A program made the translations under genes and the position numbers. From NCBI GenBank assembly GCA_039707465.1, contig CM077644.1, positions 79,701,375-79,765,374 on the forward strand: DNA of 64,000 nucleotides, given 5' to 3'. How positions within the stretch are numbered: position 1 is the first letter of the stretch; every line of letters begins with the position of its first letter. Below, piece after piece: positions 11,090 through 22,498 of the stretch. The notes below the pieces were generated by a model that was not told where the DNA came from, searched no databases, and saw only the letters and a program-made list of their open reading frames with translations. The DNA comes from Rhabdophis nuchalis. Taxonomy: Eukaryota; Chordata; Lepidosauria; Squamata; Natricidae.

Positions 11090-12085
11090 AGATATATAAA
11101 ATCATTTTCAAAACTATAAAATATAGCTGGGTGAAACCTAAAAATAACAATATCCTGGTACCAGGCCACATAAACGTGCCATCATCTAATCTTCTCCCAA
11201 TTCTTTGGGGGGAAATGCTAACTGGAGCATACTAATGGTATTGTGACTGTTATGCTGATCATTATGCACTGCCATTACCAAAGCTTGCTGAGATTTTCTG
11301 AGATTTTTTGAGAGTCAGCATGGCTTATGGTACTTCAAGGAAAGTTTCCAGTTCATCTTCAGCTAAGCTCAAGGTATGAGTCTGAGCCAATCACAGTTTG
11401 AGCCCAACAATTGAAAGTTGTTGTTTTGGATAAATATAGGATAAGAGCATTATATATGCTGCCTTGAGGTCTGGTACAATAATTACAAAGTTGTACTGCG
11501 ATATGTTTTATAGTCTGATTATACTATCAATTGGAAAGTCTAATTTATTGCCTTTAGCATCTATAGACCAATACAAAAAGTATGGATTTGCATTTTGTAC
11601 AGACACCATAAAATACTTAGGTTTATGTTTTTCATGAGCTGTATCACAATAACTTGAATTAATTATGTTTAACTTTATAACTGTGATTTCGATATGTATA
11701 GTGCAATGGTTAAAACGTCCAATGGTTAAAACGTCCATTAAATTTCTAGAGTAAATTTTATGCAATAAAAATCAATATCATATTGAGACTAGTGTGTGTT
11801 TTAAGAAGGAATGCCTTTCAGATAAATAAATAAATTTATAGGAAAATTTCTATGGTAGGCCAAAACCTCTCATATTGAGTTATTAATAGGTTACAAGTTA
11901 TATTTTGGTTAAGAAGCACACAAGGCATTTATGCAAAATAATTTAAATTTGAAGATAGTTGAGAAGTTGGTCTACTGAAATATCCAGACCAAAGAAAGGC
12001 TAAGTATCTTAAATTATTTAATAATGGTTGTTTTTAAAAAATTATTGTGTTTTGAGTATGAGTTACTAATAACATCTACTATAAC
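11090..12085. other. intron stretch without recognised features
   Basis: AT-rich. It contains a short direct repeat AATGGTTAAAACGTCC at about 11704-11735. No gene or assignable repeat. Confidence 0.5.
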
Positions 12086-12093
12086 ATCTACTG

Positions 12094-12368
12094 CAGAGGT
12101 GGTATACAGCAGGTTCTGGCCAGTTCTGGAGAACCGATAGCAGAAATTTTGAGGTGTTTGGAGAACCAGTAAATAACATCTCTGACTGGCCCTACCCCCA
12201 TCTATTCTCTGCCTCCTGAGTCCCAGCTAATTGGAGGAAATGGGGATTTTGAAGTAATCTGCCCCTGGAGTGGGGTGGGAATGGAGATTTTTCAGTATCC
12301 TTCCCCTGCACACCCACCAAGCTATGCCCACAGAACCGGAAGTTAAAAAAAATTGAATCCCACCACTA
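12094..12368. mobile_element. hAT MITE, GGTGGTAT/CCCACCACT type
   Basis: A 275-bp element starting CAGAGGTGGTATACAGC and ending TTGAATCCCACCACTA. The perfect 8-bp target duplication ATCTACTG is at 12086-12093 and 12369-12376. It contains repeated GGAGAACC motifs and no reading frame of note. It belongs to the same superfamily group as 15158 and 54814. Confidence 0.87.
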
Positions 12369-13042
12369 ATCTACTGAATAACAATATATAGTTGAAATAT
12401 GTTACTGACAAAAAAGTATAGGCCAGATGTTTAACTGCCTCAGAACTAATTGTAATGCTTGAAGTGAAACCAACAACCCAATTGTATATCAAATTAAAAC
12501 ACAGAATGAAGGTTAATATTAGTTATATACTAATATAACTAATATAATTATGTTATAGTCTTCAGAAGAATCTGAAAAACCAATCCAATCTTGTAAAAAT
12601 CAATCGTTCCCGGTTTTACAAAACATAAAACATACTTTTTATGATTTAAGAATGAAATTAATTCACCAGAAAATATTATTGCATGTCTGAATTGAATCCC
12701 TATTTTTTGAAAGAGTAGACATTGCATATTTTTTGAGATGAAAGATGTGATTCAAACTTGTGCTGCCTTTGCTATGTTTTCAAATCAAACACTATAGTAA
12801 CACAATTTAGGAAAGAATTATAATAGTTGAATATGTAACAATAATGTAAAAATTATGTTCCTAAAATATGGAATTTGTCATTTTATGAAGCACTAGTGGA
12901 TTCAACAAAAATTCTCATATAAATTGTAATAAATTTCTAACACTTCCTGGGACTATGAAATAGATTCAGGATATAAATCTATTGCCTAAGTTTAAAAATT
13001 GATAATCTAAAAATGAGAAGATGAGGCAATATTCCTCTATGG

Positions 13043-13152
13043 CAGGGGTTCCCAAACTTGGCAACTTTAAGATTTGTGGACTTCAACTCCCAGAATTCTC
13101 CAGCCAGCTGGAAGTCCACAAGTCTTAAAGTTGCCAAGTTTGGGAACCCCTG
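13043..13152. mobile_element. hAT foldback MITE, copy 2
   Basis: A 110-bp nearly perfect palindrome with ends CAGGGGTTCCC/GGGAACCCCTG and the same arm sequence (TTGTGGACTTCAACTCCC) as copy 1; one arm is shortened at the centre. The perfect target duplication CTCTATGG lies at 13035-13042 and 13153-13160. Confidence 0.92.
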
Positions 13153-13289
13153 CTCTATGGCCTCTGTTTAATGACAATTTTAAGATCTCAATTAGTTTCA
13201 TATTGGATATTAGATGACTCTTTCTTGTTTTCTTATTATGTTTTCTTTTATTTTTGTTGCTTACATTCAACAATGGGACTGGAATTTCC

Positions 13290-13600
13290 ACTGTAATTCA
13301 TTCTGGTCGTAAAGCAGATAATCACATGACCATACCCAATTTTATGATCAATTTTCTATAATCATTAAGTAAATCACTGTGGTTGTTAAGTGCATCAGGT
13401 AGTTTTTATTGATGCCTGTTCGACGCCCTGAGTCCCGCAAGGGAGAAGGGCGGTATACAGATTTAATAAACCATAACTATCATATGACCCTTAAGTGAAT
13501 CTGGCTTCCTCAATTGATTTTTCTTGTAGGAAGCTGTCTGGGAAGGTACAAATTGCAATCACATGACTACAAGGCACTGCAACCATTGTAAGTGCAAGCT
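13290..13600. repeat. Strand-symmetric TTAAGTGAATC repeat interrupted by an L2 tail
   Basis: The flanking parts (TCGTAAAGCAG...GTTGTTAAGTGCATC to about 13400, and CATATGACCCTTAAGTGAAT onward from 13480) read as one member of the repeat family also seen at 26560 and 33485. Between them lies an L2-like tail fragment. It probably derives from a non-autonomous DNA transposon; class uncertain. Confidence 0.5.
13415..13470 (+). mobile_element. L2-like LINE 3' tail fragment, nested
   Basis: GACGCCCTGAGTCCCGCAAG, then GGAGAAGGGCGGTATACAG and TTTAATAAA: the terminal hairpin and tail of a squamate L2-type LINE, inserted into the surrounding repeat. Confidence 0.75.
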
Positions 13601-13639
13601 GTTTGCAAAGCAGCTGAATTGTTGGTGTGACATTCATCG

Positions 13640-13990
13640 CATAGCAGCAAAGTGAAGTACAAGTATGCATTGCTCAGGAACCCCAATTGGGACTGATAAT
13701 TCCTTCGCTAAGTGCTAAGGCACTAAGAAAGACATCATCTGACCACAATTAACAATTTTACACTGTCTTCACTATTAACTCTGACTGCTGCAAGCCACTT
13801 GTGAGGCCCCCAAATTGTGATTGTGTGTCTATGGGAAACTGTGACAGTCATAAATGAATTCCAGTAGCAAAGCCACCAAATAGCAATCATCTGACTATGG
13901 GATGCTGGAACAGTTGTAAATATGCAACAGTTGGGTAGCAAAGCTATTGTTTTTACACCACTGTAATTTCAAACAGTTGTTAAACTGCAG
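13640..13990. repeat. Diverged TTAAGTGAATC-family repeat
   Basis: Contains AATTGGGACTGATAATTCC, TCATCTGACCACAATTAAC and several GATTGTGTGTCTATGGG/CATCTGACTATGGGATGCTG blocks shared in style with the family at 26560 and 33485. Too diverged to set boundaries or class. Confidence 0.4.
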
Positions 13991-15149
13991 GCGGTAAACA
14001 GGCACTACATGTGTCAATTTATAGATGAAACCTGAATGAACATACTGATATTCTAGATTTATGTTTTAATACTTAATATACAGAACATGCAAACCCTGAG
14101 ATTTCTTCCCTCCTTTTCATTCCTATAAAAGCACATTAATGAATGTGATGCATTATCTTTTAAGATCTTAATGCCTATGGTCATAAGGACTATATGACCA
14201 AACCTCTTGAATGTATAAGTCTTATGAAAACTACATTCAACTGAGTTAGCCATGTATTTTTACAGCTGTCTCGACAGTGTAACTGACAGTTCTAAAAGCT
14301 TTTTGTTCATAGCCTTTTAAAGACTATAAAATAATCACATGCCATTTTCAAAATTACAGAGTTTTCTATCTGCTCCTCCTTATATAAAAACTCAACTCTT
14401 TGGACATCAAGGGCTTAGTGCTGAAATGGATGAGATGCAATACAGTTGTAAAAAGGATGCATCGATGTTAAACAAGCCATTTTATTTGTTGCAGTGTCTG
14501 CCCCATAAGACCTTTAGAATAACTGGCAAATATACAAATATTCCTGGTTATTTGGCAGACTCTGCACATCTATGAAATGAACAGCCTCTCAGTAGAGGAG
14601 GACCCTTGTCAAGATAAAGTTATGTATTACTAAAATAAACAGCGAGTTAATAAAGTGAATTAAAGCTAATTAAATAATGTTATGATAAATGTAGTGGTTA
14701 ACATTTTTATATATCGTATTACCCTAATGTTAGGATTTGAAACTTGGAGGTTTGTATAGTGACTTGGGAGTTGGACAGAACAATCTAAAGTCAGTTCATG
14801 GACTTTGCATGTATTCATAAGTTATGCATGAAGGAACCATGTGGCTGCATTGAGATGAGTACAATATGCCAGAAAGGAAAACACAACCTCTTTCCTGAAT
14901 CTTTTCTATCATATTCTTATGATCTTATTCTTATTCTGAATTCCTCTGTGGTACTACTCACAACAACAGAAGGGTTTCTAGCTGCTTAAAGCAACAAGGC
15001 AAAGATGTTTTACAATATGACTACCAGACCATCATGAAGGTTGCAATCTAGCCATCTTTCAAAGAGATGTGCAATACAGAAGAAAAGTACAATTTCTTTA
15101 CACTGATGTAGGAAATTGGATACCAGTCTTTATTTCATATCAAAATTGG
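13991..15149. other. intron stretch without recognised features
   Basis: AT-rich with several short open frames (60-80 codons) lacking domains. No assignable repeat. Confidence 0.5.
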
Positions 15150-15157
15150 GTCCACAT

Positions 15158-15376
15158 CAGAGGTGGTATTCTACCGGTTTGCACCGGTTCGTCTGAACCA
15201 GTAGCAGAAATCACAGGTGGCCTCTTCCACCCACCCCAGGCTCTATGGCATCCCATTTAAGTCAGGTTTATTTTGCCAAAAGCGCATGCATGGAAGTGGC
15301 ACTTGAAAGTGAACCGAACGTATGCATGTGCTAACTTTTGTGAACCGGTAGGGAAGGTAAGTGTATACCACCCCTG
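15158..15376. mobile_element. hAT MITE, GGTGGTATTC type
   Basis: A 219-bp element with ends CAGAGGTGGTATTCTACC and GTATACCACCCCTG. The flanks GTCCACAT (15150-15157) and GTCCATAT (15377-15384) form an 8-bp duplication with one mismatch. The interior has ACCGGTTCGTCTGAACCAGTAGCAG, typical of the group. No coding capacity. Confidence 0.8.
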
Positions 15377-15715
15377 GTCCATATGAGGATTTTTTAAGAA
15401 TCAGACTTCCTAGGGACGTCAGGTAGCATAAGAACTACTGAAATTCTACTTTATATTAAAACATCTAGTAACAGAATGCTGAAAACCTTACACAGATCTC
15501 TCCCCTCTTTATACAAAAGAAAATCAAAGCAGGGCAATCTTTAGTTTCTTTCCCTCCTGCCTTCCTGCCAGGGCTAAGCTGATGTTTATCTACTGAATTC
15601 ATTCTTCAAGGTCATCTCTGTATTCTACATTAAGCATACCTCATCTAGTTTGCATGTAGCAAAACACTTTTTATATAAATGCATTTTGCAGTATCTGAAA
15701 ACTTTAAGAAAGTTT

Positions 15716-16262
15716 ACAATACAATACAATACAATAGCAGAGTTGGAAGGGACCTTGTAGGTCTTCTAGTCAAAACCCCTGCGTGGGCAGGAACCTTATA
15801 CCATTTCAGACAAATGGCTATCTAACATCTTTTTAAAGACTTCCAGGGTTGGGCCATTCACAACTTCTGGAGGCAAGCTGTTCCAGAGGTTAATTGTTCT
15901 AACTGTCAGGAAATTTCTCCTTAGTTCTAAGTTGCTTCTCTCCTTGATTAGTTTCCACCCATTGCTTCTTGTCCTGCCCCCAGGTGCCTTGGAGAATAGT
16001 TGGACTCCCTCTTCTTTGTGACACCCTCTGAGATATCGGAACACTGCTATCATGTCTCCCCTGGTCCTTCTCTTCATCAAACTAGACATACCCAGCTCCT
16101 GCAACCGTTCTTCATATGTTTTAGTCTCCAGTCCCCTAATCATCTTGGTTGCTCTTCTCTGCACTCTTTCCAGAGTCTCCACATCTTTTCTACATCATGG
16201 CGACCAAAACTGTATGCAGTATTCCAAGTGTGGCCTTACCAAGGCACTATACAGTGGCATTA
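15716..16262 (-). mobile_element. CR1 LINE 3' end with ORF2 C-terminus, copy 1
   Basis: A minus-strand CR1 element truncated at its 5' end. The open segment (16182-15796, 128 codons) carries LERVQRRATKMIRGL, TRGDMIAVFRYLRG, NFLTVRTINLWNSLPPEVV and FKKMLDSHLSEM, all standard for the end of CR1 ORF2. The 3' UTR ends in the complement of an AATAC pentamer run at 15716-15735. It is nearly identical to the copy at 43612, so both are probably young. Confidence 0.92.
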
Positions 16263-16389
16263 ACACTGTTCATAATCAGCATCAAGCCATATCCATGAAG
16301 AACATTTAAGATGGTTGTTTCATTCACAACCCATTTCAATAAGAAAAACATTATCATGGATGAAGGAAAGTTCTGAATATTCTCATGCT

Positions 16390-16480
16390 TTTATTACCCA
16401 AGTGGGTAACATCATCAGCACTGATAATGTTACCTAATTGGCTAATAAAATGTCTTCAAGAAAACAACAAAGCACCAATG
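16390..16480. other. Inverted pair of hammerhead-ribozyme-like motifs (Penelope-like relic)
   Basis: On the plus strand CTGATAA (16421-16427), a TTACC/GGCTAA-type stem, AAAA (16447-16450) and GTC (16452-16454) follow the hammerhead order core box, helix II, GAAA box, cleavage triplet. On the minus strand an intact CTGATGA (16418-16412) is followed by TGTTACCCACTTGGGTAAT. The two cores are two bases apart, head to head. Both GAAA boxes are mutated to AAAA, so cleavage is unlikely. Hammerhead motifs are known from terminal repeats of Penelope-like elements; assignment here is inference. Confidence 0.5.
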
Positions 16481-16499
16481 TTCTTTACATTAGCAATAA

Positions 16500-17321
16500 T
16501 ATCCCTGTATTTGATCTTAAAGTTATTTTTGCGCTATCATTATTACATGTACAATATTCCAAAAGGTAATCAGACTTATACAAGGGACAAATGCAACATG
16601 TATACTGGTGCCCAGTTTGAAGGAATTAACATAATTCTGTTAACGTCAACTTATTTGATCACAATGAAAGATGTAATTATGGAAAACAATCTTGGATCAT
16701 AATCTTCAGTTCCATGGTCTGCTAACAAGGCAATTTCAAAGTATGATTTTTTATGTCTTTTGATAGGAATCCATATGCCTATGGATATATGTAGAAATCA
16801 CATTATTCTTCAATGAAATGTAGTTTATCCTCATCTCAGGAATGAATCATCTGAAGTACTGCATTTTAATATTAGTTGCAATTAATTAAAAAAGGAGAAA
16901 GATCTCTGCTTATACAATTATTTTATTACATTTAAGTAAAAAATTATATGATACATTCATTAATGCTGAGAATTGATTAGGGACTTCATCTTTTTTCCCC
17001 TTCAGTTATTTCTATTATTCAGCTACTTGCTGGTCAGCGTAAGATTATATTTAATGCAATTTATTAATAAAAATCTCTATGAAATACCAATTATTCCTTA
17101 TGAATAAAGAATGATTGTACAGAAAAATTAATTAAACTTAGTGCCACACTCATTAAACAGAAATGACATTAATGCTGATTTTTCATGACTCTTGAAAAAC
17201 TTCATTTAGAGCTGATTTTCTGCTTAGGAAAAGACTACTATATCAGAGCAGTGGAAAGAACTAGTATTTGTTTTCATTATTATTTAAACTATAGTATTTT
17301 GAATACAGTATTTTGAATTTA
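16500..17321. other. intron stretch without recognised features
   Basis: AT-rich intron; no gene or assignable repeat seen. Confidence 0.5.
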
Positions 17322-17608
17322 GTGGTTCAAATCCCTAGTCCTGCATAACAGAGTGAACTCCTATTACTTGTCCCAGCTTCTGCCAACCTAGCAGTTTGAA
17401 ACCATGTAAAAGTGCAAGTAGAAAAATAGGAACCATATTTGGTGGGAAGATAACAGCATTCCGTGTGACTTCCGTGTTTAGTCATGCCAGTCACATGACC
17501 ATGGAGACGTCTTCGGACAGTGCTGGCTCTTTGGCTTTGAACTGGAGATGTGCAGAGTCAGGAAAGCCTAGCACATATGTGTGAGAGGTACCTTTACCTT
17601 TTACCTTA
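17322..17608 (+). mobile_element. tRNA-derived SINE (Sauria/ACA type), 5'-truncated
   Basis: Begins at a tRNA-like B box GGTTCAAATCC (17324-17334), followed by TTCTGCCAACCTAGCAGTTT, GTGCAAGTAGAAAAATAGG, GGTGGGAAGATAACAGC and CATGACCATGGAGACGTC blocks. It ends in CCTTTACCTTTTACCTT, the hexameric tail style shared with BovB-mobilised squamate SINEs. The A-box end is missing. The minus-strand relative is at 61401. Confidence 0.82.
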
Positions 17609-18039
17609 TTTTGAAGTCTATGAGATTTGAATGAGAAGTAATGCACAAGTGTTGTAAGTCACCAACAATTGGCAATATTGATGCACCCTAACTGTGGTGT
17701 TTGTCACCATTTGCTTTAGTTGGTGGGAAGTTGCTGTTAGAAAAGATTGTATTGCTGTGTGTGTGTGAAATGAATACCTGCAGAGTCTTCTCATCAGTGA
17801 TCTCTAAGCACTGTGACAAGTTTGAATGTTACACTGCTGAAGAAATCTCTCCGAATTGAAATTCAACATGATGATGACTATGATGACATGAGTACTGTGT
17901 ATTTATGAGTCTCAAAATTCAAAGTGCTAGTGGGTGTTATTTATTTTTTTAAAATTATATAGCCTCCCATCTTATATCAAACTCTGGGCAACTTCTAATC
18001 AAACATATATGAAGATTGACAGCAACCAACACACTTCAC

Positions 18040-18745
18040 ACAAGAAAGGTTGATGAAATTATTAATGACAATTGGTGAATCACTGGGAAGGAAATTACTG
18101 TCAAGCTTGGCATTTTATAATAATGTATGGAACACATAATTGATGTTCTTCAGCATATGAAGTTTCGTGCAAGATGAGTTCCTACACACTGACTGCAGAG
18201 ATGAAAGCCTTAATTTGCAGGAAGTGTTATCACACTACATAAATGAAGAGGAGTAATTTCTTCAACATGAGATACATGTGACAGCTGATTAAATATCATG
18301 GTCTAGAAATGTAGTGTCACTCCATGGGACATCATTACAAAATTTGATCTGTGGAAAGAGAAATCATCACAGCCTTTGGCACAAAAACTCAGGGATATAG
18401 GTTTTTACAGTATAGATGGAGTTATTCACATTATTGCCGGCATGTTTTTTACTCCTTTTTTAATGTTCTGCACATGTGAACTGGCAGTAACACTGGGAGC
18501 AACCCACCACTGCCTCCTACCCATCTTAACCTCCTACCCATCATACAGTTCAGGATTGATACATGTGCACTTTGACTTTAGCCCAAATTGAAATAATGTG
18601 TTGTAGCGATCAATTTACCTCAAATGAAGAGGTGGAAAGAATCTGGTCGAAAAAACAAAAGTGTGAAGTTCTGTCGTGATGGCTTTAAAAAATCTATTAT
18701 TGTCAGAAATGTATATCAAATGATGATGTTTATGTTTTGAGGTAA
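18040..18745 (+). pseudogene. mariner-family transposase relic
   Basis: Broken frames on the plus strand read KVDEIINDNW-ITGKEITVKLGI, then MEHIIDVLQHMKFRAR and VPTH (about 18047-18185), matching the helix-turn-helix and the linker-proximal WVPR region of mariner transposases with TGG-to-TGA changes. LTAEMKA follows in another frame. Near 18620-18720, QFTSNEEVERIW and DGFKKSI-RNVY resemble the C-terminus. The catalytic DDD triad is not legible. Many stops and frameshifts mark an old copy. Evidence is alignment by eye only. Confidence 0.6.
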
Positions 18746-20050
18746 ACAAAAAAGGTAACAAAACAGTTCATTTCAAAATTATTTCCCTAATTAATTTATT
18801 AAACTATCCCTATTTAAATTAAAATTATGAAGATAAGCATGCAATTCTTTTAGAAATGAAACCAACTACATCAGACAACAGGACTTACCATTTGTTTGTT
18901 CCAGTTCTATCTTCTTGTTTTCCCTCAATGCTAGGGAGTTGTTTTTCTGTTATCACTTTTTACTGCAAAATGGCATAATTTATTTCTGTCTAAAAGACTG
19001 TTGATGGATTACAGAGCCAGCAACAGTTACACCTGTCATCCTTACTTCTCTAAGGGCCTCTAGGGAAAGGAAGATAAGGAAGGATGGAGAAAGTATAAAA
19101 TTGTATGGAATGAAGTTAATGTGGAACTAGTCGTATCTAGGCTAGTGAAAACCTTTATGCGACTGTAGATCAGATGTCTGCCAAAGCCATCAAGAGAATG
19201 GGTAGATATCTGCTATCAAGAAAATGGGAGGAAAACACCTATAATTTACACCTTGGAGAACAGACACAAGGCTAGGAAAATGCAATAGGCTAGTCTTCTG
19301 GATATATAGTTTCATTATTGTATAAGATAAAGAGATAAAATTTTCTGCCAAATACAGTTACAGAATTTACTATCTGAAGAGGTTTAATATTTGAAAAACC
19401 AATATATACAATTAATTATAATGTGAAGCTTGACAGCTAGATTTGCTAATTTTTATATCAACCTATATAGTAGAGCCTTCAAATTATGGACCCTTTCACA
19501 GTCCTGCTAGTCCAAATTGCCAATGCCTTCCTCCAGTACCAGAGTTAAGGAACAATACAGATGAACCAATTAACTCAGACAATTAACCAGCTATTCTAAC
19601 AAGTGAGATAGAATCTACTATAACTGCTTGCCTTGGTAGCAGTTCCAATACAAGATCATGAAATTGTTGGAAGAGCTATAGCAACCACAGATCCATGCCA
19701 TTAAATACCCTGCTCATCAAGTTACAAATATAGTAATAACACAATGTACTGCTTTCCTTACCCAATGTGAACTATAGTCTTCAATCAGATCTGATGATTT
19801 CCTCAACAAATTGACGTAGGATTTATAATTAACCTAGTGACTCTGGGAATTGGACAGTGGAGCAGCTCCCCTTTAAATTCAGAAGAAACTTGGCTTGGAC
19901 AAAGACATTAATTTTGTGGCAACTACATTAATTTAGTGAAAGCTAAATTTGGGTATACAGCAAACAACCTGGCCATTCTAAAATCTGATCTCTGTTTAGA
20001 ACAACCTCGCATTCCTTCTTTATCAGAAAAAAAGGCTAGTTAACTCCCTA
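18746..20050. other. intron stretch without recognised features
   Basis: AT-rich intron with no recognised gene. No repeat could be assigned. Confidence 0.5.
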
Positions 20051-20054
20051 CTGT

Positions 20055-20765
20055 ATCAAAGGGGTGCCCTTTGCACAGTCACTCATGCTCTCGTGACATC
20101 CCGACTGGACTACTGCAATGCTCTCTACATGGGGCTCCCCTTGAGGTGCACCCGAAGACTTCAGCTTGTCCAGAATGCAGCCACGCGGGCAGTTATGAGA
20201 ACTTCTAGATTTTCCCATGTAACACCACTCCTGCGTGAGCTGCATTGGCTGCCTGTCGTCTTTCGGGTGCGCTTCAAGGTGTTGGTCATCATCTTCAAAG
20301 TGCTCCATGGCACGGGACCTAGCTATCTGCGGGATCGCATCCTGCCCCATACATCCCTGCGGCCGATCCGCTCCCACAGAGAGGGACTTCTCTGGTTGCC
20401 GTCCACCAGGCTATGCCAGCGGGCGACGCCCAGGGGAAGGGCCTTTTCTGTGGCGGGCCCGACCCTCTGGAACGACCTTCCCCCCGAAATTAGAACAACC
20501 ATGGACCTCCGCTCCTTCCGTCAAAAATTAAAAACACATTTCTTTTGCTTGGCCGGCTTGGGATAACTTAACTGTTTTTAGGGTTTTTTAGGGGCTTATC
20601 TTAGTTTTAACATGGGATTTTAGCGCAGGGTTTAGTTTAATTCTTTTTTAATACTGTATTGTTTGTGGTTTTATATGTACTTTTAATTTCCCTGTGCCCC
20701 GCCTCGAGTCCCTTCGGGGAGAGAGAGCGGATTATAAATTAAATTATTTATTTATTTATTTATAA
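20055..20765 (+). mobile_element. L2-like LINE, 5'-truncated, open ORF2 C-terminus
   Basis: The frame 20071-20566 has no stop and begins with THALVTSRLDYCNALYMGL, the segment just after the reverse transcriptase domain, continuing through VTPLLRELHWLPVVFRVRF and TLWNDLPPEI. The 3' UTR ends in the CTCGAGTCCCTTCGGGGAG tail, followed by a TTTA-type simple tail (20740-20765). This is the longest open copy of the family here. Its catalytic RT domain is lost. Confidence 0.85.
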
Positions 20766-20910
20766 TAGGTGGTTAGCAACAGTTGAGTTTGCAAATTTCA
20801 AGTTAAAGGCTAGTATCTATACACAAGTGTCTATATTACATAGGGACTGCAATATTTATACCTTTAAGGAAGAAAATGCACACATATGCGAACACACACA
20901 TGCACAATAG

Positions 20911-20941
20911 GTATGTATGCATGCATGCATGCATGCATGCA
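20911..20941. repeat. (ATGC)n microsatellite
   Basis: About seven tetranucleotide units after a GTAT start, next to a MITE. Confidence 0.95.
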
Positions 20942-21177
20942 CCATATTTCTCTGAAAATAAGACTAGGTCTTTTATTAATTTTTACTCCAAAAGATGCAT
21001 TAGGGCTTATTTTCTGGCTAGGTCTTATTTTGGGGGAATACAGTATTAAAAACATCCACCTGGCTGATAATCTTAATTGAGGCTTAATTTGGGGATGGGC
21101 TTATTTTATGAGCATCCTGAAAAATCATGCTAAAACTTATTTTTTGATTAGGTTGTATTTTCAGGAAAACAGGGTAT
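20941..21177. mobile_element. Tc1/mariner-like MITE (AAAATAAGAC ends)
   Basis: Ends are imperfect inverted repeats: ACCATATTTCTCTGAAAATA on the left and the complement of TATTTTCAGGAAAACAGGGTA on the right. The interior has repeated GGCTTATTTT and GGTCTTATTTTGGGGG phrases on both strands. The right end borders a TA. There is no reading frame. Superfamily assignment is tentative. Confidence 0.55.
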
Positions 21178-21320
21178 GTATATATGAATGTATGAATGTA
21201 TCCCCACCTTCGGTTTATCTATCTTCTATTTAGCTATCTATCCTTTCAAGGTTTTTCTGCAATTGTTCTCAATCTCAAGCAAAATTCTATCTCTTTTAAA
21301 TCCAGTCACATTGTCTAAAT

Positions 21321-21748
21321 CAGGGGTCCCCAACCCCCGGGCCGCGGACCAATGCCAGTCCGTGGCTTGATAGTAACCGGGCCAGAGTGAGCAGTGGAGA
21401 GAGTAGTGCAACTCTTAGGAAAGTGTAACCAATGCTCCGCTATCCTGACAGCTGGCCGGGGCGCTCCCCAGGGGTAGGATGGGGGCAACGGCCTGCATTG
21501 GGGGGGTTCGGGGCACCACCCAGCCCTGTGCGGGGGAAGGGGCTGCCAGGCCCTCCTGCCCAGGACACAGCCCGTCCTTCCCTGCCCCAGCCGAGGATCC
21601 TTTGCCTGGGACCCCTGGCAGCTTTCCCACCTGGTTGCATGTGACCGCCGAACACACGTACGGCCCACGTGACTTAACTCACCCGCTGGACGCTCCCACC
21701 GGTCCGCGGAATTTTTTTTACTGGTGCCAAAAAGGTTTGGGACCCCTG
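21321..21748. mobile_element. GC-rich hAT MITE
   Basis: A 428-bp element with ends CAGGGGTCCCCAACC and GGTTTGGGACCCCTG, flanked by a perfect 8-bp duplication GTCTAAAT at 21313-21320 and 21749-21756. The interior is strongly GC-rich, unlike its surroundings, which produces spurious overlapping reading frames in all directions. This terminus type is widespread among vertebrate hAT MITEs. Confidence 0.9.
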
Positions 21749-21756
21749 GTCTAAAT

Positions 21757-22379
21757 CTTTTTCATCACTTGGTTTAATGTTTTCTGTCCCACTTGTTTGT
21801 GTTGCAGATTCTTTAAGCTTTTTTATTCATCTTTGCAACTCTTTCTTCCATTCTCTCTTCAAAACGTAATCCATATCTCTCAATAGATAAATTATCCATT
21901 TTATTTTGGGTTTGTTTAATCTTCTCACTCATCTGCAATATACATTCTTCAAATTCTTTATTCATTTTTTCTTCCATATGTTCATCCACCCCCCACCTCT
22001 GATTCGGTCATATTTTCCCCCAAAACCTTGAACATTCTTGAAATATCTCTGGTGAAATTCTTTCTTTCTTTCTTTCTTTTTTTATGGTCATTTGTCCTGT
22101 CAAAGATCCTGTCTTTCCTGCTGCAAATTTCACTGCTTTCCTAGTAGCATCCTGTCCTGCTATTTGATTTATAATCCAGAAAGGAGAGGTAAAAATGAAA
22201 GAGAGGCTTCCCCCTATCCTTTCTCTGTACCGTTAATTCTTTGATACCATTCAACACTCTATGTTTCTATGGTCGGATGATCATTTGCAACTTTCCTTCT
22301 GTTGGACAAAACTAACCAATCATTTCATTGGCAGAACTAAGTCCTGTTTCACACAAATGTTCATATTATTTATTTAATT
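21757..22379. other. intron stretch, T/C-rich
   Basis: Pyrimidine-rich sequence (many TTCTT, TTCATC) with a short TTTC run at 22060-22080. It may be an old LINE relic on the minus strand, but I cannot align it to a family. Confidence 0.35.
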
Positions 22380-22498
22380 ACTAGCCATTCTGGCCACGGG
22401 TTGCTGTGGTCCAGTCTGGTTAAAGGGCCAACCAATCTGTTTGTAGATCTACACCTGCACACACAAACACGTACACACAACCACTTGTATAACCCCCA

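Noticed and set aside
17322..17400. B-box sequence as a functional tRNA gene
   Set aside because: No cloverleaf or A box; the sequence continues into a SINE body and tail.
21315..21754. Cluster of Gly/Pro/Arg-rich frames and a possible CpG-island exon
   Set aside because: All lie within a hAT MITE bounded by an 8-bp target duplication.
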